From Marivita sp. XM-24bin2 (GTDB taxonomy: Bacteria > Pseudomonadota > Alphaproteobacteria > Rhodobacterales > Rhodobacteraceae), in contig QCWH01000021.1 in the NCBI GenBank assembly GCA_003149565.1, positions 1 to 59,356 on the forward strand: a DNA stretch of 59,356 nt, written 5' to 3'. Numbering within the stretch: position 1 is the stretch's first letter; the number at the start of each line of letters is the position of its first letter. The notes below the pieces were generated by a model that saw only the letters and a list, made by a program, of their open reading frames with translations, ran no database searches and was not told the origin of the DNA. The position numbers were made by a program, and so were the translations under genes. Below, piece by piece: positions 1-12,913 of this stretch.

Positions 1-431
1 TCTACCGCCAGCCGGTCGATGCGACCACCGCGCGGGTGTTCAGCGATCCGCCGATGAACTTCTTGCCGGTCACCAAATCAGGCAGCCAACTCACTTTCGG
101 CGACAATCAGTCCACACAGGCCAAAGGCCGATTGGCAGACCTGCCGGATGGCAATTACACGGCCGGGTTCCGTCCAAATCATCTCGAGATCGGACAGCAC
201 GCGGCGGACGCCATGTCCTTTACGACGCGCCTGACCGTGACCGAACTCACCGGATCGGAAACCTTTGTGCATCTGGACCACCACGGTCAACGCTGGGTCG
301 GGTTGATCCACGGCGTACACGACCTGAAACTGGGCGACGACCTCACGGTCTGGCTCGACCCGCGACATGTCTACGTCTTCGACGAACAGGGCAAAATGAT
401 CGCTCCCGCGTCTTACGCGCTGGCGGCCTGA
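1..431 (+). CDS. glpS: Glycerol ABC transporter ATP-binding protein GlpS, C-terminal part
   Basis: The window opens inside this gene. The reading frame is open from base 3 to the TGA at 429-431. Only the last 140 or so residues are present, after the Walker and signature motifs. They match the C-terminal regulatory (TOBE/MalK-like) region of sugar-type ABC ATPases, with the phrase GFRPNHLEIG typical of that domain. The identity as GlpS rests mainly on context: 11 bases downstream is a second, diverged ATPase (GlpT), followed by two permeases, a small membrane protein, a binding protein and glycerol kinase. That is the order of the GlpSTPQUV glycerol importer described in Rhizobium. GlpS would pair with GlpT to energise uptake at the inner membrane. 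Confidence 0.8.
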   Translation, partial: YRQPVDATTARVFSDPPMNFLPVTKSGSQLTFGDNQSTQAKGRLADLPDGNYTAGFRPNHLEIGQHAADAMSFTTRLTVTELTGSETFVHLDHHGQRWVGLIHGVHDLKLGDDLTVWLDPRHVYVFDEQGKMIAPASYALAA

Positions 432-442
432 GGAAACGGACC

Positions 443-2409
<1,967 letters not shown>

Positions 2410-2413
2410 GGCA

Positions 2414-3280
<867 letters not shown>

Positions 3281-3350
3281 TGGACCGCGTTGACACTCGT
3301 TTTTCGTCGCGCACCTGCATCGCGACCCTTTCGACAAGGAGGACCCTCTG

Positions 3351-3629
3351 ATGGATCTCTCATGGATGGCATGGACATGGCCGACCGCGATTTTCTTCAT
3401 GGTTATCGCGAGCCTGCTGATCGTGTTCACATTCCTCGCAATCAAATTCCCCGAGACGCCCCGCGTGGGCATCTTGCGGATCGAAACGACGCGCGGTGAC
3501 CGTTTGTTCATCACGCTTCTGGGCAGCGCCTTTATCAATCTCGCTTGGCTCGGGCTGGTCGGCGAAAACCAGCCCTGGGCGCTTGGCGTGTGCGCGCTCT
3601 ACGCCGCAGCGGTTTTCCGCTGGGTGTGA
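3351..3629 (+). CDS. glpU: Small glycerol-operon membrane protein GlpU (DUF2160-like)
   Basis: A 92-aa protein with three hydrophobic stretches: residues 9-30, a segment around residues 55-72, and the C-terminal 15-20 residues. It matches the position and size of GlpU, the small integral membrane protein that sits between the permeases and the binding protein in GlpSTPQUV operons. Its exact part in transport is not known. The start was chosen because AAGGAGGA at 3336-3343 sits seven bases upstream of this ATG. Three start-like ATGs follow closely, but none has such a site. Confidence 0.8.
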   Translation: MDLSWMAWTWPTAIFFMVIASLLIVFTFLAIKFPETPRVGILRIETTRGDRLFITLLGSAFINLAWLGLVGENQPWALGVCALYAAAVFRWV

Positions 3630-3706
3630 TCCAATAAGACTGTGATGTCCCGGAAACGGGGGATCACCTCACTTCACACAAGTTCTCAATAAAGGGGAGG
3701 TACCTA

Positions 3707-5419
3707 ATGAACTTGAACTTAAAATCCTCAACAGCGGCGTTGCTGATCCTCGCGGGTCCTGCATTTGCCGACATGGACGCGGCGCGTGCGTTCCTGGACG
3801 AAGAGATCGGTGATCTCTCGTCGTTGAGCCGGGCCGAGCAGGAAGCGGAGATGCAGTTCTTCGTGGATGCAGCGGCTCCGTTCCAGGGTATGGAAATCAA
3901 AGTGGTGTCCGAGACAATCACCACCCATGAATACGAAAGCCAGGTGCTTGCACCGGCGTTCGAGCGCATCACCGGTATCAAGGTCACACACGACCTGATC
4001 GGCGAAGGCGACGTGGTTGAAAAGCTCCAGACCCAGATGCAGTCGGGTGAAAACATCTACGACGGCTACATCAACGACTCCGACCTGATCGGCACGCACT
4101 GGCGCTACCAGCAGGTGCGCAACCTGACCGACTGGATGGCGGGCGAGGGCGCTGACGTGACCCTGCCGACGCTGGATCTCGATGACTTCATCGGCCTCAG
4201 CTTCACCACCGGCCCGGATGGCAAGGTCTATCAGCTGCCGACACAGCAGTTCGCGAACCTCTACTGGTTCCGCTACGACTGGTTCAACGATCCCAAGAAC
4301 CAGGAAGACTTCAAGGCGGCCTATGGCTATGACCTTGGTGTTCCGGTCAACTGGTCGGCTTACGAGGACATCGCCGAGTTCTTCACCGGTCGTGACCTGA
4401 GCCACATGGGCGTCGAAGGTGAAGTCTTCGGCAACATGGACTACGGTAAGAAAGACCCGTCGCTCGGCTGGCGGTACACCGACGCGTGGATGTCCATGGC
4501 TGGCATGGGCGACGTGGGTGAACCCAACGGCCATCCGGTCGACGAATGGGGCATCCGCGTGAACGAGAACTCCCAGCCGGTCGGTTCCTGTGTGGATCGT
4601 GGCGGTGCAACCAACTCGCCTGCGGCCGTTTATGCTGTGTCTAAAGCGATTGAGTGGCTGGAAAAGTACACACCGCCCGCAGCGGCCGGTATGACCTTCT
4701 CCGAAGCAGGCCCGATCCCCGCACAGGGCAACATCGCACAGCAGATGTTCTGGTACACCGCGTTCACGGCAGACACCGTGAAGCCCGGCCTGCCGGTGAT
4801 GAACGAAGACGGCACGCCGAAGTGGCGCATGGCACCCAGCCCGCATGGCGTTTACTGGAAAGAAGGCCAGAAGGTCGGCTACCAGGACGCAGGCAGCTGG
4901 ACGCTGATGGAATCCACCCCGGTGGATCGTGCAAAGGCCGCATGGCTCTATGCACAGTTCGTGACGTCCAAGACCGTCGACGTGAAGAAATCTCACGTGG
5001 GTCTTACCTTCATTCGCGAATCCACAGTGCAGCATGACAGCTTCACCGAACGCGCGGACAAACTGGGTGGTCTGGTGGAATTCTACCGTTCCCCGGCCCG
5101 TGTGGCATGGTCGCCGACCGGTACGAACGTTCCGGATTACCCGAAGCTGGCCCAGCTGTGGTGGCAGAATATCGGCGACGCAATGTCCGGTGCGAAAACC
5201 CCGCAGGAAGCGCTAGATGCACTCTGTGAAGATCAGGAGCGCGTTCTTGAGCGTCTTGAGCGTGCAGGCGTCCAGGGTGATCTTGGCCCGGTCCTGAACG
5301 AAGAGCGTGACCCGCAGTACTGGTTCGAGCAGCCGGGTGCACCTTATCCGAAGCTGGAGAACGAGGACGAAGAGCCTCAGACCGTTTCTTATGACGAGTT
5401 GATCAAGTCCTGGCAGTAA
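3707..5419 (+). CDS. glpV: Glycerol ABC transporter substrate-binding protein GlpV
   Basis: A 570-aa periplasmic solute-binding protein of the family 1 type, large as is usual for GlpV. Residues 1-21 form a Sec signal peptide ending in PAFA before DMDAAR. The mature part is rich in Trp and Tyr (YWFRYDWF, MFWYTAF), as expected for binding a polyol. AAAGGGGAGG ends a few bases before the ATG and suggests strong translation. It would bind glycerol in the periplasm and deliver it to GlpP-GlpQ. A terminator follows at 5431, so glpK downstream may be read separately or by read-through. Confidence 0.9.
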   Translation: MNLNLKSSTAALLILAGPAFADMDAARAFLDEEIGDLSSLSRAEQEAEMQFFVDAAAPFQGMEIKVVSETITTHEYESQVLAPAFERITGIKVTHDLIGEGDVVEKLQTQMQSGENIYDGYINDSDLIGTHWRYQQVRNLTDWMAGEGADVTLPTLDLDDFIGLSFTTGPDGKVYQLPTQQFANLYWFRYDWFNDPKNQEDFKAAYGYDLGVPVNWSAYEDIAEFFTGRDLSHMGVEGEVFGNMDYGKKDPSLGWRYTDAWMSMAGMGDVGEPNGHPVDEWGIRVNENSQPVGSCVDRGGATNSPAAVYAVSKAIEWLEKYTPPAAAGMTFSEAGPIPAQGNIAQQMFWYTAFTADTVKPGLPVMNEDGTPKWRMAPSPHGVYWKEGQKVGYQDAGSWTLMESTPVDRAKAAWLYAQFVTSKTVDVKKSHVGLTFIRESTVQHDSFTERADKLGGLVEFYRSPARVAWSPTGTNVPDYPKLAQLWWQNIGDAMSGAKTPQEALDALCEDQERVLERLERAGVQGDLGPVLNEERDPQYWFEQPGAPYPKLENEDEEPQTVSYDELIKSWQ

Positions 5420-5430
5420 TCTGCTTTAAG

Positions 5431-5464
5431 ATCGGGGCGCGTTTGTTCGCGCCCCGATTTTCGT
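5431..5464 (+). terminator. Intrinsic terminator after glpV
   Basis: An 11-bp perfect stem (ATCGGGGCGCG at 5431-5441 with CGCGCCCCGAT at 5448-5458) closes a 6-base loop and is followed by a short T run. It lies 12 bases after the glpV stop and before glpK. Confidence 0.8.
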
Positions 5465-5547
5465 TTGTCCCTTTCCCATTTGATCCTTTTCTTCCGTCCT
5501 GAAACAGTGGGCGGACCAAACACGTCATCAGAGGAGGCCCGCCGCAC

Positions 5548-7038
<1,491 letters not shown>

Positions 7039-7080
7039 AAGCCGCGTCGACGCGGCTTGAAGGGCTTTCGAAAGCCCTTC
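7039..7080. terminator. Double-palindrome terminator between convergent glpK and quinone oxidoreductase
   Basis: Two perfect palindromes stand side by side: 7039-7058 (centre GCGTCGACGC) and 7059-7080 (centre GCTTTCGAAAGC). They lie between two convergent stop codons, so they can serve both strands. The arrangement resembles the paired palindromes at 17483-17524, 28793-28835 and 47471-47509. Confidence 0.7.
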
Positions 7081-7085
7081 AAGCC

Positions 7086-8075
7086 TCACTCTACCTTCAG
7101 CACGATCTTCCCGATATGGGTCGAGCTTTCCATCCGCGCATGGGCCTGCGCCGCCTCCGTCAGTGCAAACTCGCTGTCCATCACCGGCGCGATGCGGCCT
7201 GAGGACAGATGGGGCCAGACCTCGGCTTCCAGATCGCGGGCAATGGCGGCCTTGGCGGCGACGGACTGTGGCCGCAGGGTTGACCCCGTGAGGGTCAACC
7301 GCCGGGTCATCATCTGCACAAAATTCATCTCGACCTTCGGCCCTTGGAGAAAGGCGATTTGCACCAGGCGCCCGTCATCGGCCAGCGCCTTGACGTTGCG
7401 AGGCAAGTAATCCCCACCGACCATGTCGAGGATCACATCCGCGCCGCCCTCCGCACGCATCGCCTCGACGAAATCCACCTCGCGGTAGTTCCACGCCGCC
7501 TCGGCACCTAATCCAACACAGGCAGCACATTTGTCAGCCGACCCGGCGGTGGTAAACACCCGCGCGCCGCGCAGGGCGGCAAGCTGGATTGCCGTCGTGC
7601 CGATGCCGCTTGAGCCACCGTGCACAAGCAACCGTTCTCCGGCCTGTAGGCCACCGCGCCGGAACACATTTGACCAAACGGTAAAAAATGTCTCGCAGAG
7701 CGCCGACGCCTGATCCATCGGCATGCCCTCGGGCACCGGTAGCGCGTGGTCCGCGTAGGTGGTGACATACTCAGCATAACCGCCGCCGGGCAGCAAGGCC
7801 GTCACCGCGTCGCCCACCGACCAGCGTGACACGCCGTGGCCGACCGCCGCCACGGTGCCAGCGGCTTCAAGCCCGGGCAGGGAGGATGCGTCTGGCGGCG
7901 GGTTATACAGCCCAGCACGTTGCAGCGCATCGGGGCGATTGACCCCGGCATAAGCGACCTTGATCAGGATCTCGCCAGCCTTCGGCGCGGGGACAGGAAC
8001 GGTCACGGGCTGCAAGACCTCAGGTCCGCCATGGGTGGTGATCTCGACGGCGGTCATGGAGGTGGGAAGCGTCAT
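7086..8075 (-). CDS. Zinc-free NAD(P)H quinone oxidoreductase (MDR family, PIG3/QorA-like)
   Basis: A 329-aa medium-chain dehydrogenase/reductase without the zinc ligands. The N-terminal GroES-like domain contains YAGVNRPDALQRAG. The Rossmann region has HGGSSGIGTTAIQLA, the nucleotide-binding loop of the QOR/PIG3 group, followed by GARVFTTAGS. It probably uses NADPH to reduce quinones or related electrophiles in the cytoplasm. The true substrate cannot be read from the sequence. The gene is convergent with glpK and divergent from metY, with about 225 bases between the two starts. Confidence 0.85.
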   Translation of the reverse strand: MTLPTSMTAVEITTHGGPEVLQPVTVPVPAPKAGEILIKVAYAGVNRPDALQRAGLYNPPPDASSLPGLEAAGTVAAVGHGVSRWSVGDAVTALLPGGGYAEYVTTYADHALPVPEGMPMDQASALCETFFTVWSNVFRRGGLQAGERLLVHGGSSGIGTTAIQLAALRGARVFTTAGSADKCAACVGLGAEAAWNYREVDFVEAMRAEGGADVILDMVGGDYLPRNVKALADDGRLVQIAFLQGPKVEMNFVQMMTRRLTLTGSTLRPQSVAAKAAIARDLEAEVWPHLSSGRIAPVMDSEFALTEAAQAHARMESSTHIGKIVLKVE

Positions 8076-8300
8076 GGCGGGGCGGGCTCCTGTCTGTTTG
8101 GCCTTCCTTGTGTCGCAGATTGCGGCTGTTCTGCAAGGCCGCGGGACAGAGTTTCGTGCCCACGTTGAAAATCAAAACTCTGTTCTTCGGTCCGAAGCTC
8201 AACCCTGCGCCAACGTTCTTTCACGCAAGCCAGCAGTTGTGAGCCACCCCGCGATGCCCTAATCCTGTGCGCAACCAATCAGTTCCAAGGGGAGAAAACC

Positions 8301-9590
8301 ATGACCGACGGACCGAGCTACGGTTTCGACACGCTTCAAATCCACGCAGGCGCGCGGCCTGACCCGGCCACGGGTGCGCGGCAGGTGCCGATCTATCAGA
8401 CCACGGCTTATGTGTTCCGCGATGCTGATCACGCGGCCGCATTGTTCAACCTTCAGGAAGTGGGATACATCTATTCGCGCCTGACAAACCCGACCGTTGC
8501 TGCGCTGCAAGAGCGTATGGCGACGCTCGAAGGCGGTGCCGGGGCGGTCTGCTGCTCCTCGGGTCACGCAGCGCAGATCATGGCTTTGTTCCCTCTGATG
8601 GGGCCGGGCAAGAACATCGTCGCATCGACGCGCCTTTACGGTGGCACGATCACCCAGTTCAGCCAGACCATCAAACGCTTCGGCTGGTCCGCGACCTTTG
8701 TCGACTTCGACGATCTGGACGCGGTCAAAGCGGCGATCGACGATGACACCCGCGCAGTGTTCTGCGAGTCCATCGCCAACCCGGGTGGCTACATCACCGA
8801 TCTCGATGCGATCTCGGCCATCTCGGACGACGCGGGTATTCCGCTCATCGTCGACAACACCTCGGCCACGCCGTATCTGTGCCGCCCGATTGAACACGGC
8901 GCTACGCTGGTTGTGCATTCGATGACCAAATATCTCACCGGCAACGGCACCGTGACCGGCGGCGTCGTAGTGGACAGCGGCAAGTTCGACTGGTCCGCCA
9001 ATGACAAGTTCCCGTCGCTGAGCGAACCCGAGCCTGCCTATCATGGCCTCAAGTTCCACGAGACCTTCGGCCCGCTCGCCTTCACTTTCCACGGTATCGC
9101 CATCGGTCTGCGGGATCTGGGTATGACGCTGAACCCGCAGGCGGCGCATTACACGCTGATGGGGATCGAGACCTTGTCCTTGCGGATGCAGAAGCATGTC
9201 GAGAACGCGATGGAAGTGGCGTCCTGGCTGGAAGCCCACGATGCGGTCGAAGCGGTGACCTATGCGGGTCTGCCGTCCTCGCCCTACAATGATCGGGTGG
9301 CGCGGATTTGTCCGAAAGGGGCAGGTGGTCTGTTCACCGTGCGCCTCAAGGGCGGCTATGACGCCTGTGTGAAATTTGTCGATTCGCTCGAAATCTTCAG
9401 CCACGTTGCCAACTTGGGTGACACGCGCAGCCTCGTGATCCATTCGGCCTCGACCACGCACCGGCAATTGACCCCGGAACAGCAGGAAGCGGCGGGCGCT
9501 GGCCCGAGTGTGGTGCGGATTTCCATCGGCATTGAAGACCCGGCGGACCTGATCGCGGATTTGAATCAGGCGCTGAACGCGTCGAAATAG
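8301..9590 (+). CDS. metY: O-acetylhomoserine aminocarboxypropyltransferase / sulfhydrylase
   Basis: A 429-aa PLP enzyme of the Cys/Met metabolism family. It joins O-acetylhomoserine with sulfide to make homocysteine in methionine synthesis. The PLP lysine lies in HSMTKYLTGNG, and the N-terminal motif IYQTTAYVFRDADHAA is typical of MetY. AAGGGGAG sits about 10 bases before the ATG. The leader (8076-8300) was inspected for a SAM-II-like riboswitch, since these control met genes in alphaproteobacteria, and no convincing match was seen. Three hairpins follow the stop. Confidence 0.92.
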   Translation: MTDGPSYGFDTLQIHAGARPDPATGARQVPIYQTTAYVFRDADHAAALFNLQEVGYIYSRLTNPTVAALQERMATLEGGAGAVCCSSGHAAQIMALFPLMGPGKNIVASTRLYGGTITQFSQTIKRFGWSATFVDFDDLDAVKAAIDDDTRAVFCESIANPGGYITDLDAISAISDDAGIPLIVDNTSATPYLCRPIEHGATLVVHSMTKYLTGNGTVTGGVVVDSGKFDWSANDKFPSLSEPEPAYHGLKFHETFGPLAFTFHGIAIGLRDLGMTLNPQAAHYTLMGIETLSLRMQKHVENAMEVASWLEAHDAVEAVTYAGLPSSPYNDRVARICPKGAGGLFTVRLKGGYDACVKFVDSLEIFSHVANLGDTRSLVIHSASTTHRQLTPEQQEAAGAGPSVVRISIGIEDPADLIADLNQALNASK

Positions 9591-9595
9591 AGCAA

Positions 9596-9659
9596 AAGGC
9601 CCTTCTAAGGGCCTTACCCGCATTTTCGAAAATGCGGCAAGCCCGTTCAAACGGGCTTG
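9596..9659. terminator. Three tandem hairpins between convergent metY and UPF0173 gene
   Basis: Three perfect stem-loops abut: 9596-9615 (AAGGCCCTT / AAGGGCCTT), 9618-9637 (CCGCATTTT / AAAATGCGG) and 9638-9659 (CAAGCCCGT / ACGGGCTTG). The block lies between two converging stops and likely works as a two-way terminator or 3'-end stabiliser. Confidence 0.7.
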
Positions 9660-9667
9660 CCCCCAGC

Positions 9668-10360
9668 TCAGACGGTGATCGCCTGCATCACCTGCGGTTC
9701 GATCACGTCCACGTCGGGCAGAGCGCGGATCAGTCCTTCGGCGGATTGCTCCAATGCCGGGAAGGTCCGGTAGTGGCAGGGGATGAGCGTCTTGAAGTCG
9801 AAATAGCGCTTTGCCGCATAGGCCACGCCTGCCATATCCATTGTGTAATAGCCCCCCGCTGACAGGATGCCGATATCGGGTTTGTAGTAATCCCCGATCC
9901 AGTCCATGTCCGCCATGATCGACGTATCGCCCGAGAAATAAAGCGTCTTGCCATCGCCACGCAGGATGAACCCGGTTTCCATGCCCATGTAGCGTTTTTC
10001 CTCCCCGACTTGCATCGATGAGGAATGTGACGCGGGCACCAGCGTCGCGGCCACATTGCCCAGCGTGATGGTCCCACCCTTGTTGAACGCATGCCCCTCG
10101 TTTGCGCCCATCGCGTGCAGCGCCTGCGCCAGTTCCACCATGCCCGACACAGGAGCGCCGGTCTTTTGCGACAGCTCTACGATGTCTGCCGTGTGGTCGA
10201 AATGCCCGTGGGTGACCAGGATATGCGTCGCGCCGTCAAGCGCAGCCTCCTTGTCCTGCCCCTCCATCATCGGATTGCCGTTGAGCCACGGGTCGATCAG
10301 CAGCACCTGATCGCCGATCTCGATCCGGAACGATCCGTGTCCAAGCCATATGATATTCAT
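9668..10360 (-). CDS. Metal-dependent hydrolase of the UPF0173 family
   Basis: A 230-aa metallo-beta-lactamase-fold hydrolase. The metal-binding motif is [10 protein letters not shown] (about residues 50-59), and the N-terminal DPWLNGNP is characteristic of UPF0173/YtkL proteins. Further ligand candidates are H111 in the ASHSS stretch and D144 in the FSGDTSI stretch. Cytoplasmic; substrate unknown. Its 5' end faces bchE, with about 138 bases between the two starts, so the photosynthesis-type operators there could also influence it. There is no direct evidence for that. Confidence 0.8.
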   Translation of the reverse strand: MNIIWLGHGSFRIEIGDQVLLIDPWLNGNPMMEGQDKEAALDGATHILVTHGHFDHTADIVELSQKTGAPVSGMVELAQALHAMGANEGHAFNKGGTITLGNVAATLVPASHSSSMQVGEEKRYMGMETGFILRGDGKTLYFSGDTSIMADMDWIGDYYKPDIGILSAGGYYTMDMAGVAYAAKRYFDFKTLIPCHYRTFPALEQSAEGLIRALPDVDVIEPQVMQAITV

Positions 10361-10429
10361 TTGACGTCTCCCTGTGTGTCTGACCCAAGGCTAACACAGC
10401 GCGCGCGCTGCGAAAGAGGCGAAGGTGTT

Positions 10430-10443
10430 TTGATCTATGTCAA
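10430..10443. promoter_or_regulatory. FnrL-type binding site upstream of bchE
   Basis: TTGATCTATGTCAA fits the FNR/FnrL consensus TTGA-N6-TCAA in both half-sites. It lies about 60 bases before the bchE start. In Rhodobacter, FnrL activates bchE under low oxygen, so site and gene fit together. Confidence 0.65.
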
Positions 10444-10462
10444 TCAAAAAGGACAGCTGAAA

Positions 10463-10480
10463 TGTCAATGTAAGTTTACA
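10463..10480. promoter_or_regulatory. PpsR/CrtJ-type operator upstream of bchE
   Basis: TGT (10463-10465), exactly 12 bases, then ACA (10478-10480), matching the TGT-N12-ACA palindrome bound by the aerobic repressor PpsR/CrtJ. It lies 20 bases downstream of the FnrL-like box and just before the ribosome-binding site GGGGAGA (10486-10492). Confidence 0.6.
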
Positions 10481-10498
10481 CATACGGGGAGAGTCGCC

Positions 10499-12163
10499 AT
10501 GCGCATTTTGTTTGTCCATCCGAATTACCGCTCCGGCGGGGCCGAGATCGCAGGCACCTGGCCGCCGGCCTGGGTGGCGTATCTGTCCGGCCATCTGCGT
10601 CAGGCGGGATTTGACGACATCCATTTCATCGATGCGATGACCGACAACATTTCGGATGCCGATCTGGCCAAGCGTATGGAAGAAATTAAGCCCGATGTGG
10701 TGGGGGTCACCGCGATCACCCCGTCAATTTACCGCGCCGAAGACGTGCTGAAGGTGGCCAGAGACGTGGCGCCGAACGCTGTGCGGATGTTGGGCGGGGT
10801 GCACGCGACCTTCATGTTCAAACAGGTTCTGTCCGAGGCGCCATGGGTCGATGTGATCGTGCGGGGCGAGGGGGAAGAGATCTGCACCGAACTGATGCTC
10901 GCGATCGAAGATGGGCGCTGGCCTGCGGACAAGCATAAGATCAAGGGTTTGGCATTCATGGACGACGACCGGATCGTTGCGACCCCGGCGGCGAGCACGG
11001 TCAAGGACCTGTCGAAGATCAAGCCGGACTGGACTGTTCTGGAGTGGGACAAATACATCTACATCCCGCTCGGCACGCGCGTCGCGATCCCAAACCTCGC
11101 GCGCGGCTGTCCCTTCACCTGTTCCTTCTGTTCCCAGTGGAAATTCTGGCGCGACTACCGTGTGCGCGATCCCAAGGATGTGGTCGACGAGATCGAGGAC
11201 CTGGTCACCAACCACGGGGTCGGCTTCTTCATCCTTGCCGACGAAGAACCCACCATCAACAAGAAGAAATTCGTAGCCTTCTGCCAGGAACTGATCGACC
11301 GGGGCCTGCCGGACAGGGTCAAGTGGGGGATCAACACCCGCGTGACCGACATCTACCGCGACCGCGATCTGCTCAAGTTCTACCGCAAGGCAGGTCTGGT
11401 CCATGTGTCCCTGGGCACCGAAGCCGCGGCGCAGATGAAGCTCGATATCTTCAACAAGGAAACCAAGGTCGACGAGAACAAGACCGCCATCCGCCTGCTG
11501 CGCGAGGCTGACATTCTGGTCGAGGCGCAGTTCATCGTGGGGCTGGATAACGAAACGCCGGAGACGCTGGAAGAGACCTACCAGATGGCGTGGGACTGGC
11601 AGCCCGATCTGGCGAACTGGTCGATGTATACGCCGTGGCCCTTCACCCCCTTGTTCCAGGAGTTGAAGGATCAGGTCGAAGTCTTTGATTTCAGTCGTTA
11701 TAACTTCGTGACACCCATCATGAAGCCCGCCGCCATGGAGCGGGGGGAATTGCTTGATGGCGTGATGAACAACTACCGTCGGTTCTACATGAAAAAGGCG
11801 CTGTTCCACTATCCGTGGCGCGGCACCGGGTTCCGGCGGCGGTATCTGCTGGGCTGCCTCTATGCGTTCCTCAAGGCGGGGGTGGGGCGCACGTTCTATG
11901 ATCTGGGCAAGGTGGGCTATACCGGGCCGCAATCCAAGAACAAGCTCGATTTCCAGTTCGACGAAACCCGTACCATCGCCGAAGCGCAGATGGAGGATTG
12001 GGAAGCCTCTGCCGACAAGGCGGCTGCGGCCAAGGAACGGCGTGAAGCGGTGAAAGCGCAGATGAAGGAACGCTCTGCCGAACGCACGCAGGATTTCAAG
12101 ATGCCCAACGGGGCTGAGGTCAAAGTCTGTGGAGGCGGTTCGCAGCAAATGGAGGACGTCTGA
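10499..12163 (+). CDS. bchE: Mg-protoporphyrin IX monomethyl ester oxidative cyclase, anaerobic (BchE)
   Basis: A 554-aa B12-binding radical SAM protein. It closes the isocyclic ring of Mg-protoporphyrin monomethyl ester without oxygen, giving protochlorophyllide in bacteriochlorophyll synthesis. The N-terminal cobalamin-binding domain starts [19 protein letters not shown]. The [4Fe-4S]/SAM motif is CPFTCSFC (CxxxCxxC). The C-terminal tail is highly charged. The frame is open further upstream, but this ATG was chosen because it follows GGGGAGA and gives the family N-terminus. The gene is followed by bchJ but not by bchG or other pigment genes, so the pair stands apart from any photosynthesis gene cluster visible here. 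Confidence 0.92.
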   Translation: MRILFVHPNYRSGGAEIAGTWPPAWVAYLSGHLRQAGFDDIHFIDAMTDNISDADLAKRMEEIKPDVVGVTAITPSIYRAEDVLKVARDVAPNAVRMLGGVHATFMFKQVLSEAPWVDVIVRGEGEEICTELMLAIEDGRWPADKHKIKGLAFMDDDRIVATPAASTVKDLSKIKPDWTVLEWDKYIYIPLGTRVAIPNLARGCPFTCSFCSQWKFWRDYRVRDPKDVVDEIEDLVTNHGVGFFILADEEPTINKKKFVAFCQELIDRGLPDRVKWGINTRVTDIYRDRDLLKFYRKAGLVHVSLGTEAAAQMKLDIFNKETKVDENKTAIRLLREADILVEAQFIVGLDNETPETLEETYQMAWDWQPDLANWSMYTPWPFTPLFQELKDQVEVFDFSRYNFVTPIMKPAAMERGELLDGVMNNYRRFYMKKALFHYPWRGTGFRRRYLLGCLYAFLKAGVGRTFYDLGKVGYTGPQSKNKLDFQFDETRTIAEAQMEDWEASADKAAAAKERREAVKAQMKERSAERTQDFKMPNGAEVKVCGGGSQQMEDV

Positions 12164-12764
12164 GGATGTCCGCGCAACCGGCCACACAGGCGCGCTGATC
12201 GGGCCAAACGCCATCCTGCAGCTTCTGCCCCAGATCGAACGGATCGGCGGCGAGGCGCGGGTCGCGCAGATGCTGGCCGAGGCTGGCGTGTTCGAGGTGC
12301 CGGACGGCAGTCACATGATTCCCGAAGGTGATGCGGCGCGGTTGCATCAGGTGCTGCGCCGGGATGAGCCTGAAATGGCGGCTGAACTTGCCGCCGAAGC
12401 GGGCAGGGCCACGGCAGATTATATCCTAGCGCATCGCATCCCCAAAATGGCCCAGTGGGTTCTCAGGGCGCTGCCATCATCTTTGGCAGCGCGCAGCCTG
12501 TCGGGGGCGATCACCAAACATGCGTGGACCTTTGCAGGGTCTGGGGGCTTTGTCGCGCTCGGGCCGTGGCGATGCGAGATCACGGACAACCCAATTGTAC
12601 AGGGCGAGAGCAGCGATGTGCCGCTTTGCCATTGGCACGCTGCCGTGTTCGAACATTTGTACCGCACACTGGTGCATCCCCGCACCCGTTGCCGTGAAAC
12701 CGCGTGCTGTGCGATGCATGGGTACCACGCCTGTCAGTTTGAGCTGACAGTCGGAACGACCTGA
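12129..12764 (+). CDS. bchJ: BchJ, V4R-domain bacteriochlorophyll synthesis protein (5' end uncertain, possible frameshift)
   Basis: The frame from 12129 encodes a BchJ-like V4R-domain protein with [14 protein letters not shown] near the start and [23 protein letters not shown] and the Cys-rich [11 protein letters not shown] further on. BchJ was first called the 4-vinyl (8-vinyl) reductase and is now thought to aid substrate handling in pigment synthesis. The start is odd. The only in-frame candidate is GTG 12129, which overlaps bchE by 35 bases and lacks a good ribosome site. An ATG at 12166 follows an ideal GGAGGA (12151-12156) but is in another frame and meets TGA at 12196-12198 after ten codons ([10 protein letters not shown]). 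Joining those codons to IGPNAI would give a normal BchJ start, so a 1-2 base indel is likely. Confidence 0.75.
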   Translation: MEAVRSKWRTSEDVRATGHTGALIGPNAILQLLPQIERIGGEARVAQMLAEAGVFEVPDGSHMIPEGDAARLHQVLRRDEPEMAAELAAEAGRATADYILAHRIPKMAQWVLRALPSSLAARSLSGAITKHAWTFAGSGGFVALGPWRCEITDNPIVQGESSDVPLCHWHAAVFEHLYRTLVHPRTRCRETACCAMHGYHACQFELTVGTT

Positions 12765-12913
12765 AAACGCTTGGTTTCCCGTTCAGTCTGACATTCGTGC
12801 TTTGCCTGCCTGACATTGGGCGTTATGGTCTGTCCTTGCCGAAGCTTTAGAGCGCAAATTGTGTTCTTGGCGGCGCACATTGTCTGTTCTCAGGGGAGGG
12901 TGCGGGCAATTCG

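Noticed and set aside
8076-8300. Possible SAM-responsive riboswitch upstream of metY
   Set aside because: SAM-II-type elements often precede met genes in alphaproteobacteria, but the conserved core and pseudoknot pattern were not found by eye. A covariance-model search would decide.
12165-12198. Ten-codon upstream [13 protein letters not shown] as a deliberate leader peptide for bchJ
   Set aside because: Its content and position look like the lost N-terminus of BchJ, so a frameshift is the simpler reading.
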